The position numbers and the translations under genes were made by a program. 64,000 bases of DNA from Bombardia bombarda (Eukaryota > Ascomycota > Sordariomycetes > Sordariales > Lasiosphaeriaceae): assembly GCA_030512295.1 (NCBI GenBank), contig JAULSR010000002.1, positions 7,626,001 to 7,690,000 on the forward strand, read 5' to 3'. Every line of letters begins with the position of its first letter. Within the stretch, counting starts at the first letter, position 1. Below, piece by piece: positions 54,582-64,000 of this stretch. The notes beneath the pieces were generated by a model. The model was given only the letters and a program-made list of their open reading frames with translations. It had not been told where the DNA came from and searched no databases.

Positions 54582-56529
54582 CTATCTCTTCTCAACCCGG
54601 ACCCAAAGATCATGCGCAATCCACGCCAGGGCGCCCATCAGCTTCAATGGCCTGACAGGGTTCACTAGCGTGAAGTTGTATCGACGCAACAGCTGTACTG
54701 CCGTTAGTCTGTTGCTTCCTCTAAAACATGTACCATCATCTCATAATGCTGGACAGTACTCACCTCAGGAAACACCTTATTCATCTGTATTAACGCCAGT
54801 GCCCTGCCTGGACAGCTGAACTGGCCGTTTCCAAATATCAGATCCGTCACCCTCGTCATGGCCAGCAATCGTTCTTCGTCCACGTCTAACCAACGCTCGG
54901 GCCGGAATACGTTGGCATCTTCCCCCCAGAACAGAGTGGAACGGTTGATGGCGAAGATGCTCGCGCCAGTGGCGATCCTGGTGCCCTCGGGTAGAAAATG
55001 CCCGTTGACTGTGTCGCCACCCTCGGGAACATCTTTATAAAAGGCAGCCGTAGCCACTGGCGGAAATATGCGCAGCCCTTCGCGGATGACAGCTTGTAAG
55101 TATGGCAGGCTGCTGCGGGCCTCAATGTCTCGACAGGGGGAGCTGATGAGGCCGTGAGTGGCGGCCAAGTCGATCTCGTCTTGTACCTTGCGGTATGCAG
55201 AAGGATTGTTAAGAAGGAAAAGAAACGTCATCGTGATAGCGCTGGCAATGGTATCCGTGCCGGCAAAGCTTTTGTTAAATCAGCACCGTGTCAAGGGATA
55301 GGGGAAACTTGGGCTACCGACAATTGTATTGTGAGCTCTTCCTTCATCTCCTCTCTTGTCAGTCCGTTGTGAATAAACGTCTGCAGCATGTCTATTTCAG
55401 GCTTGGAGTTGGGCGCCAGTCGCTGGTCAATCAAATTGCTAGTATGTCTATCATGAAAGGTCAATACACTCCGGTCAGTGTGTACATCACAAAGCAAGGC
55501 ACCAACACTGAAGAACACTAGAGCTCTGCGTTTTGTGCCTTGATTGAAAGTAGGGTTGGATTCAGAAACTTACCCCATCACCGCCCCGAAGCCGTTTTGG
55601 TCACCATCTCGCGGCAAAAGGTAGTTGAACGGCCATGTGCGAGCTATTCTGAGGAGGAAGGGATAGTCGTTAAAGACGAACATGATTGGCAAAGTGGCCT
55701 CGTTAATCTTCATAATATCGTTCATGTCTTTGTCGTTGGTCAGGAAACCAAGGGTCTTGCTATACGCCACCTCGCCCAGCGAGTCCAGGGCGTAGAAGTG
55801 CGCCTTTTGCGCAAAGTCCATGGGGAGGAACTTGGAACCAGAGGCCACGTACTTCCTCTCAATTAGGTCAATCAAGGCAACTACGCCTCGATCGATGCTA
55901 TGCTCGAAACCGCCGCTAACCCGAGCCGTGTACTGAATATTTGCGTATTAGATTTGGTTGGTCTTGGTGGTATGCCATAAGAGATTTGATGAACTACTCA
56001 CAGCGGGCATGATCTTCTTTTTGTGTTCTCTCCGCTGGTCCGGGTCACACATGGAAAAAATATGGTCTGCGTCGGTGTCTGGATTGATGCGACCAATCAG
56101 GTACCAGTCGTCCTTCTTATATTGTGATCGAACTGAGGTCATCTGATATAGCGAGTTGACGTCGGTGCAAAGGACTTCGTTGGGACCAATGCGAACAACA
56201 GTGCCTGTCAGACAATTTCGGTGGTCAATAATTGACGTACTCCTAAATGTGCTTTCGTCTTGGTCCTAGAACTCACCATATGTGTCCGCCAAAACTTTCC
56301 AGTCTTCATGAACTTGACCCTTTACGTAGAGACGAGCCAACCAGAGACGTGAGAATCCGGCAAGTGAAGGACCCGGGATATGCCGAAGACGATACCATCT
56401 TCGAAATCTCTTAACAATGCTGCTGAAGATGAGAATCCCGAGTAGACCAAGTACGAGGTTACGCGTATTTTGTCCTAAGGTTTGTAGCACGGAAAGCAAG
56501 GTGTCTGTAACATCTGGAAGTGACATCAT
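54582..56529 (-). CDS. Cytochrome P450 monooxygenase, six exons
   Basis: Exons are 56529-56277, 56204-56002, 55932-55574, 55447-55322, 55268-54764 and 54692-54582; the frame closes at 518 residues. An N-terminal anchor (LVLGLLGILIFSSIV) precedes the proline-rich hinge RHIPGPSLAGFSRLW, so it is an ER membrane enzyme. The I-helix motif is FAGTDTIAS, ExxR is REGLRIFPP, the PERF-like segment is FRPERWLD, and the haem-binding loop is FGNGQFSCPGRALA with the Cys ligand. The overall style is like fungal pisatin-demethylase-type P450s. Intron 4 (55269-55321, 53 nt) uses the weak donor GTCGGT, the only junction I am less sure of. No cluster partner is adjacent; the substrate is unknown. Confidence 0.92.
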
Positions 56530-57906
56530 TACCCGCTGCTGTGATGGTGAGCCTCTAATCAACTAGGGTTTGGATATCGAAATATGCAGAAGCGTTCAAG
56601 AATGACAATATAGAGATATATGGCTCTTGCAGAATGATATTGTGACGGCACGGTAATTAAATCACTAGAGACAGGGCTGCAGGAATGATCCTACTATAGT
56701 ATTGAATAATAAAGCTAAGGAAGGAAAGGTTCGAAAGAGAGTTCCCGGGGCGGCGGGGTTAATCCCACGCGAACCTTCCTTATCTAATCTTTACATAGTG
56801 TGATGCTTAACCCAATCCGGCTAGCGCCCGCACGGACCATGCTCCCCATCCAGATCGGTCAATCCATGACAAATATGTTGATATTACAACGAGATCAAAC
56901 GTGTAGGTGAATATAAAGACGCAGATGTCGGTGAGCAATAACGGGCATCAGGTTCGATGGAATCAACGGGGTGCTGCCTGTGTACCTAGGCACCGGAGGA
57001 AGGAGTCACATAGTCACCGCTGAAATTCTTTGAACTAACCCGAGTGGGTAGAACCTATCATATCTGCTATCTTTTGTCTACTAACCGTAACAGATTGACA
57101 CAGCTAAGACATCATCGCCCCACCACACTATTTTGATCCTATTAAACGTCCAGGTTTCAGGAAGTCCCCATTAGGTCAAGAGGAACTGCATGCCTACCTA
57201 CCCATGTGTTCCTGGGATCGAGTATCTCACTGACGGACTGGACAAGACCAGTACAGTAGATGGGGCCAAAACTCTGCCACAAACAAAATCCGGTTGAGAA
57301 TTAAACCGGGCTGGGCTGAGTGACCCGTGTTCCTACAATCCTGTGACCCAGGCAAGGTGGCTTGGCTGGCTGGGACGGATTTATGTGTGCCGCAGTTTCG
57401 CAGCGCCGTCAAGGTGACTCCATTCGTTCAAAATTAGAGCTGTCTGACCTTATCTTACTTACCTACCTACCTGCACAAAGCGGTATATAATAGTCTGTGC
57501 GGAGCAAGGATGGATGGTCTTTTCAGCACTTCTGGCTTTGCCCTAGTGCACCGCGGTGGCTTTTGAAGTCAGTCTATCACCAAAAGGTCCGTCAATACTT
57601 ACTTACCCAACTGGCTCGACACGGCGGCATGTTGACTTTCCATCAGAATCAGAATGGGTGGGACGGTCAAGTTGTGACGGCGAGTGACTGGGAATAAATA
57701 ACCTGCGTGAATACCTTGTAGTATAATATAATCCTTATTAACCTCATATGTATTTGTGATCTTAGCATAGAAATGTGCCGATATGCACCAGTAGGGAATA
57801 CAAAGAAGATGAGCCTGCATTGCCTACCCTGCTCCATGAAACAAGACGCAAAAGCAAAAGAGAAACTAAGTGCTTTTCCCAGCAACAGGCAAAAGTAACA
57901 AGTTGT
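56530..57906. other. Intergenic region
   Basis: 1.4 kb without a supported gene. CTACCTACC-type tracts occur near 57190 and 57459-57473. Confidence 0.5.
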
Positions 57907-57978
57907 TGCCCACTACCAGAATTGAACTGGCGACCTTCTCATTACTAGTGAGACGCTCTACCACTGAGCCAAGCGGGC
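57907..57978 (-). tRNA. tRNA-Thr (AGT), no intron
   Basis: On the minus strand the acceptor GCCCGCT pairs with AGTGGGC (one G-T pair), with A as discriminator. The D-arm is GGCTCAGTGGTAGAGC. The stem TCTCA/TGAGA encloses loop CTAGTAA, giving anticodon AGT. The T-arm is GCCAG-TTCAATT-CTGGT. It is 72 nt, and all arms are intact. Confidence 0.94.
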
Positions 57979-58656
57979 GTGATTGAAGATTGTAGATTCA
58001 ATATGTCGACGGGTCGGTATGGGAGCTTTTCATAGCAAGAATGACGGGCTTAGTTAGAGTCGTGGGTACCTATGTTTCATCTCATGGTACCGGATGGAAA
58101 TAATGCAAACCAATCATAAAGGAAAATTTGTTATTAGATGCTTGATTAAAGCTACGAACTTAGATGTTCAAGGTTTGCGATATATACGAGCGACGACATT
58201 AAAAAAGACGATAGAAGCCAATGCAGCAATAGTCCCTGTCCTGCCGGTAGTGGAGATTTAACATCAAAAATGAGTTGGAAGAGAAATCCCACATACCTAG
58301 GCATACAACAAGGGGTACCTGACACGCAACGCAACGCAAAACACAAAGCAAAAGGCCAACGATACTAGCAGCGCTTCCAACAACAGACGAAAAATGACCA
58401 GACATAGTCATGTACAAGGTGAACACATTCAAGCGTCAAGGTTTTGATGAAGTTAACCACCCATTTTAACCCCTTTAACCTTCCCGAGATCAAGTCATCC
58501 TCTCAAATGCGACCCGCCCCAAATCATCACCTGCATGTACTCCAACTCCTGACCAAGGCGGGACCGCTCCCTCCAACGCATGGAGACAAAAGAAAACATT
58601 TTTCAAAAGAGAGCTGAAGCTCATGTGGGTTATGATTGTCAAGAAATGGATAGCCT
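57979..58656. other. Intergenic region
   Basis: It contains CAACGCAACGCAAAACACAAAGC short repeats near 58327. No gene was supported. Confidence 0.4.
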
Positions 58657-60494
58657 TCACTCCCAGCCTGGCGGCTTCTCCCAGTTCGATGGCGGCAAAG
58701 GCCCCATTGGCGACTTGGGTGTCCTGGGCGTCACTGGTTTCACAGACTTCACAGGTGGCATCGGCTCATAGCTCACTATGGGAGACAGGCCATGTGACGT
58801 CGTAGGCGGGGACGTGGTCGTCTTGATGCTGGGGGCAGTCGACGGCGGCATTGGCCACGAGATCATGGAAGGCGAGAACACGCCGCTGCTGGCTATGCTG
58901 ACGGCACCGAGGGAGTCCTGGCTGGAGCGGGGATTATGCTGCATGACTGGGGAGGGAGACTTGGGGAAGAAGGGCGACATGGGAGACGGGTCATTGAAAA
59001 GGCTGTCGGGAGTCGTCCTGCCGTTTGCGACGCCCACGTCGAGGACGAGAGGACCATCGGCGTGCTTTGGTGAGCGGGCTACGGTGGGGTTGGGGTGCGT
59101 TACAGGACTCGGTAGGATGCTGCCGTAGTTGAGAGTCGTTCGCTTCTCGTCGTAGTGGGCGCCGTCGTCGTGGTCGTCTCCGCCGCCGCCGCCACCGCCA
59201 AAGAGAAGACCGGCGCCCATGGAGCTTCGTTTCTTCTCCTTTTCCGTGTATGGTGCAACCTTGAAAGGGGTGAATTTGGTGAGGAATGCCTGAACACGGC
59301 GTGTACGTCGATATCTGTACAAGAGAGCGAACAAAACAAGAAAGAGAATAACGATGGCTGGGCCAGGTCAGTTAGCAATGACACAAAAAGGGGGGGCACA
59401 CGACCCAGCTTACCAACAACGGCGCCAATGATGCCCGGAAGCGGGTTTGTTGTGGCATTGCCAGTAGAGGTGTCGCCATTGTCATGGTTGCCTCCGTCGC
59501 CGGGGCTACCGCCTCCCGTTGCATTGTCACCACTGCCAGTCCCGGTCCCAGTAGCTGATCCACTGCCATTACTATTTCCATTGCCAGTGCCGCCGTTGCT
59601 TCCAGGGTAGCCGTTTGAGGACGAGCCATCGCCAGAGGCTGGGTACCCAGTGATCTCGGCGCCAACTGAGCCAGTGGCGGTGGGGTTGGCCTGATCTTGA
59701 TACAACACCGGGACGTCAGAGGCATCCACTCCCGATCCAGCAGCAACTCCAGTTGCTTGTGCGGTAATGGTTGATCCACCTGCGACTAGCAGAACATTTC
59801 CCGTGATCCCTGCTGGCAGAGCCCCCTTGCTGCCGGATACATTGTTGTCATTACCGTTGCCTCCTGCCACAGCAGTGGGTTGTGCTCCGCCGCGTACCGA
59901 AGACGCACCAGAAGCACCGACAACAGCTGCGGCACCAGCAGCACCAGACCCAGAAGCGGCGGAATTTCCAGAGCCTCCCGAGTTGCCGGCTCCTGAACCC
60001 GAACCTGATGATCCAGATACAGATCCAGATCCCGAACCAGAACCGGTGTTGGAGCCTGATCCCGAGCCCGAATCTGCGCCTGTGCCCGAACCTGAGCTTG
60101 AACCCGAACCTGAACCCGAATTTGATCCAGAGCCCGTTCCTGGTGAGGCTGAAACGGAGCCTGTGCCAGCACCTGTTCCTGTGCCAGCTCCCGCTGTGGG
60201 CTGTGCAACAGGAGCAGCAGGAACCACCGTGGCGGCCGGAGAGGATGCAGCGGGCGGGGCAACCACGACAGGAGGCGAGGTGGCTGGAGGACTAGTGGCT
60301 GGCGTCGGAGATGGCGTTGGGGTCACCACTGGCGTCTCTGCCGGGACGGGACTCGGGGTTGGCGAGGGGACGGCGGGCACGACGGTCGGACAGCCCAGTG
60401 TCTTGGGAAAGGCCTTGCATAACGGGCTAAAAAGCTCCTCGAAAAACGACTTGATATCCCTCTTTTCCGTCGTTCCCAGGTCGGGGATGTGCAT
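58657..60494 (-). CDS. Single-pass membrane protein with long Ser/Gly/Pro-rich ectodomain, two exons
   Basis: Exon 1 is 60494-59414 and exon 2 is 59357-58657, with a 56-nt intron; the frame closes at 593 residues. After a short N-terminus (MHIPDLGTTEKRDIKSFFEE, no clear signal peptide) and a Cys pair comes a Pro/Thr region. A very long Gly-Ser repeat domain follows, likely O-glycosylated. One membrane helix spans the intron junction (LPGIIGAVVAIVILFLVLFALLYRYRR, shown by the basic stop-transfer end). The cytosolic tail has SP/TP sites, a Gly7 run and a Pro-rich end. The layout resembles fungal wall-stress sensors or Axl2/Skg6-like anchors, but I see no specific homology. A missing 5' exon with the signal peptide is possible. 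Confidence 0.8.
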
Positions 60495-62753
60495 GATGAT
60501 GAATTAAAGTATTACTGTAGTAGGTAGTTTTAGGGTTGAGATGAAACGAATGGTTGGTCACGGCGACATGGCCGGACAGCAGCCTTCTTCTTCCCCTACT
60601 CGTCCTGGAGATGGTCGTCGTTGTCTTGACAGTGTGTTGAAAGAGAAGGTCGTGTTTTGCGATTGAAGCATCCAGCTGGAACCGAAAGAGTGAAGGCTCG
60701 TCGTGGTGGACACGGACACTGTGTGGGGAGAGAGAGAGAGAGAAAAAAAAGTGATCTGTCAGATTGGGAAACTGGGAAGGAGAGACTGGTCGAGACTGTT
60801 GGGTAAAGGGAAAGAGCGAGGGGAGGGGATGATCATCAACAGAAAGAGACAGCCAGAGTTCCCGCAAGACGCACGACAGCGCCGACATGCTGGAAGAAGC
60901 AATTCTCCCCTGAGGGTGCTGCCCAGGTGCTGCCCAGGTGCTGCCCAGGTGCTGCCAGTCTCCATCCTGGTCGTGACATTTCGGGATTGACCCGCGACCG
61001 TTGTGGTGGTTGCTTTTGGGAAGTGATCGACGCTTTGTTCCTTCTTGTTCCTGGCAGTCTCTGGGTTGCTATTCCCCTTGGGGTCTGGTCGGTTCTGCGC
61101 AATTCGACGCAATTGGGCGCCAAGTTGCCAACCCCAGTTTGCCCCACAGTCGCGCTTTCCTCATCACCCATTCTAGGTCGAGTCTCGACGCAATTCTTGG
61201 CTAGGCCCTTGCAATCCGCAGGCCACCGTTTCAGGGAAATAAGCTTGCTGATCCCGCTCACTTTAACCCTAAGACGTCAAAAGAAACGAAACCGGATTGG
61301 GACTGGCCTAAGAGTCCAGACTCCAAGTTCTGGGGAATTGCCGTCGGGTGTCCATTGCGGCACTCCATCGCGTGCCATTGATTGAGCTCACACCACCAGA
61401 CATTGACATCAAACATGCGAGCGGGAGGTGGAGGTGGAGCGATTGGATTGACCGTGCCTGGACCCTTGAAGCTTTGCAGTCATCCCATCTTGGCGAAAGG
61501 AGAAACATGACAAAAAGAAAGTTGAAAAAAAACAAAAGGAAAGAAGGAACAAAAGTTGAAGTTGCAATCCGGTGGGGACCAATGGAGCAATTGCCGCCAA
61601 TAATTTTGTCGTATCAGGCGCCTGGATTCAGAGCCTGGCTGACGTGACAGCGACCGCAGTGATCGGCAATCTCAACACCACATCTTCGTTGCAGCTCATG
61701 TGGATAGCATCGAGATCAAGCGCGGTTCGCGCCGCACTACTTCGTACGCACAACATACTGACAGAAATCCCCATCTTCCATGATTTTCTGTTGCAACTTT
61801 TTGTTCTTCAAACAAGAGCAGATCTTCAAGTCAGATCATGACGGCATCACACCCAGGATGCATGATATTTGCATTTGCTGCCAGGGCCGGGCCTGAGATG
61901 CAACCCTGCAATGCCAGGTTCTGCTCCGTATAAATAACACAAGAGCTCCTGTCAGCACACATCGGTAAGGTACTTAACTTACTTGGTATAATTATGCGGT
62001 ATCGGATAACGCGGCGAACGCGGATAATAAGACGACTCCAAGTCAACCAACCTGCAGGCCCAGCCACAAACCTCCATCTGCCTATCAGAAGACGATAATG
62101 TTGTGATACGAGGTGGTCTGACGCGACTGCACCAATAAAACTTCCATGTCATGTGCATCACGTCACGCCCATTGAGGGTTAAGCTTGGCAGCGGGATAAG
62201 TCTGATTTAGAGTGTCCATTTCTTTCTCTGCTGAAGATTGAACTGATTGGATTCGTAATACTGACAAAATGCGTCCCCTGGTGACAGCCGGCAACAAAGA
62301 AGATCATTGATATCACACTTTGCCCTTCATTTTCTTCTCTCCTCATGCTCCTGGACAGCAAAACGAGAGACTGGAGCCAAAATATCGTTTCCTTGTTCGC
62401 AAGCCCAAGATCTGTCATCGCGTTGAAGCGCGTTATCGACGTGTTCCAAGCGGAAGGTTGTCATAATTATCACATGACCATCTCCTGTGCCATCCCAAAA
62501 CACCCTACCTATGATAGATACAGCTAAGCATATTTTCCCAGGTCACGGGCAATGTTGTTGTTGTTGGATCCTACCCGGCCGTCATCCCTAATGGAAGGCG
62601 CGGAGGCATGCTGAATCCGTCCTCGGTAGGTACCCATAGTCGGAATCTTCATGCCAAGTGACCATTCCATCAGAATGTCTGTGAAAATAACGTCCACTTT
62701 CCGCACTCAATGTCCATTAGCTTTTCCTTCTGCCTTTTTGTTGTTTTGATGAC
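60495..62753. other. 2.26-kb gene-free region
   Basis: No gene could be supported. It includes a four-copy GGTGCTGCCCA repeat at about 60917-60955 and a GA-rich strand stretch at 60725-60840. Open frames here lack protein character. Confidence 0.5.
60917..60955. repeat. 11-bp tandem repeat (GGTGCTGCCCA), about 3.5 copies
   Basis: GGTGCTGCCCA is repeated head to tail in the upstream region of the Ser/Gly-rich membrane protein gene. Directly visible. Confidence 0.8.
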
Positions 62754-63937
62754 TCAGGGAAGGACCTGTGGGATGGCGAGGCCTTTGCGCTTCTGGCCCG
62801 CGTAGTCATTCACAGGCGGGACAGACTTTGACGAGGAGGCGGAGTTTGACGCTGCGGGCGTGGGCTGGCAGGGTTGCTCAACCACCTCGTAGCCAGATTC
62901 ATCTTGGACTGCATCCGTCTTGTCCAAGGTGCTGTCATGAGTGGGCTGAAGGGCTCTTTGAACGATGGGATGGAGGCTGCCATGCTGTTTCCAATGCCCC
63001 TTCAGCTGATCTCTCAGGGAGTAAGACTGTTCTCTAGCATGGTCTTGTTGGTTTCTGAGCCCTCTCCGGCCGTCTTTATGCCCTGCATGGGAGTCCTTCA
63101 CGTTTGCCGAAGCGTATTGGTACTGATGGTATTCAAGCGTGCCGTCCTCCGTTTGGGCAGCATAATGCGCATAAAAGTTGAGGTTTGTACCGTCCGTGGT
63201 GAAGGTTGTAACCTCTGCATGGCCGGGAGGGTCAGGCTCTCCGATATAAGAGAGGGCCTGGTTGCGTGCATAAACAAGAGCGGCTCCGTCATAGGAACTC
63301 TGAAGCTTGGCTTCTTCCATATCCTTTCCGCGCGCCTTCCACTCCCCGGCCACATGTGGCAGTACCAGGGAAAACGGGTCATCCTTGTAGACGGCGGCTC
63401 CACTGACATGCTCATCGACTGGGAACGGGCGATATTCTTGCAATTCTAACCCTTCAACAAAGTCGGGCTGGGGAGCAGAAAGGGCGTTATTCAGCCCAAC
63501 GTCCTTGGGAAAGGCCGTAAATGCCTGGTTAAAAACTCGGTGATAACCGGTATCATCGTACTCCTTCAACAGCTTCTTACCTACCTCGTAAACCATGGTC
63601 GCTTCGTTACGGGCTCCTTCGACCTTGTTGACATAACGCTTGTACTCGGACTCGGGGGGGGGAAGCGGTTATACGGGATCTGGCGTGTCGTCTATGGATG
63701 TCGTCGAGATTGACGGGAGGCTTGGAACAACGCGGCTGGAGGATGCCATTCTTTTGGGCCTGGGTAGCAAAACCTGACATGGTTGTTGAGGTAGTCATGG
63801 CGGTTGACGACGACTTGAGCGTGGACTCAAGGGGAACAGACGTCAGCGTCTTGCTATTTCCCTTTTTTTTTGCCATTTTGTTGAACAGGGCCAAGTTTTC
63901 CCGCGTTAACCGCGCCCGCTTTAGATGATGTTGTCTA

Positions 63938-63977
<40 letters not shown>

Positions 63978-64000
63978 CGCAGATTCGCCGCTTCCGCAAC
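62754..64000 (-). CDS. Conserved fungal hypothetical protein (DUF7924-like), 5'-partial, frame broken at 63654-63662
   Basis: The gene enters from beyond the right edge, so its start is not in the window. The visible N-terminal part has a poly-Asp run, KRARLTRENLALFNKM and SGFATQAQKNGILQP, then PPVNLDDIHRRHARSR. At the C9 run (G9 on the plus strand) the frame shifts; one base fewer joins it to ESEYKRYVNKVEGARNEAT and the rest: GYHRVFNQAFTAFPKDVGLN, SAPQPDFVEGLE, VTTFTTDGTNLNFYAHY, and a Lys/Arg-rich end. I recall this as a widespread Pezizomycotina family, probably DUF7924, with no established function. No TM segment or signal is visible. About 415 residues are within the window. Confidence 0.75.
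63938..63975. repeat. (GTC/GAC)n microsatellite coding poly-Asp
   Basis: About 12 trinucleotide units encode 13 consecutive Asp residues in the partial gene on the minus strand. Length polymorphism is likely. Confidence 0.9.

Noticed and set aside
59767..60507. Pro/Glu-rich antisense open frame over the Ser/Gly-rich gene
   Set aside because: It is the complement of the Gly-Ser repeat codons, not an independent protein.

Overview
This window is nuclear DNA from a filamentous ascomycete (Pezizomycotina, most likely Sordariomycetes). The evidence is short introns (about 53-126 nt) with GT-AG ends and CTAAC/CTGAC-type branch sites, a Neurospora-type free-standing 5S rRNA gene, intron-bearing nuclear tRNA genes, and a gene set typical of such fungi: a HET-domain protein, MFS drug pumps, a fungal P450, a large chitinase paired with a LysM protein, a PiT phosphate permease and a concentrative nucleoside transporter. 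I cannot name the species.

Layout. 0-12 kb: a zinc-ribbon hypothetical gene, tRNA-Pro, an F-box-like gene, an Old Yellow Enzyme oxidoreductase, tRNA-Ile, an SGNH hydrolase, a damaged MACPF gene and a broken HET gene. 12-20 kb: a 14-TM MFS exporter, a gene derived from a copia-type Pol region, a secreted EEP-fold phosphatase/nuclease and a Rieske protein. 20-28 kb: a seven-exon 1147-residue chitinase and, divergently, a five-LysM secreted protein. 28-38 kb: a GWT-repeat hypothetical gene, a phosphate permease, a small secreted ricin-B-like protein and an O-methyltransferase. 39-49 kb: a 3',5'-bisphosphate nucleotidase, two multi-TM genes, a second MFS transporter, 5S rRNA and a nucleoside transporter. 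49-64 kb: an amidohydrolase with an 18-nt microexon, a basic small protein, a P450, tRNA-Thr, a single-pass membrane protein and a 5'-partial conserved hypothetical gene.

The genes do not form one biosynthetic cluster. The clearest functional unit is the chitinase/LysM pair, which shares a 1.3 kb intergenic region and probably acts together at the cell wall. Splice structures were worked out by hand; every multi-exon gene given with exact exons closes in frame from ATG to stop.

The most important overall observation concerns sequence quality or gene decay. At least seven genes carry a single-base frame break, and each break lies in a run of G or C. This could be homopolymer sequencing error or real pseudogenisation of dispensable genes, and it affects how several entries should be read. 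No CRISPR array, intact transposon or virus-like region was seen.
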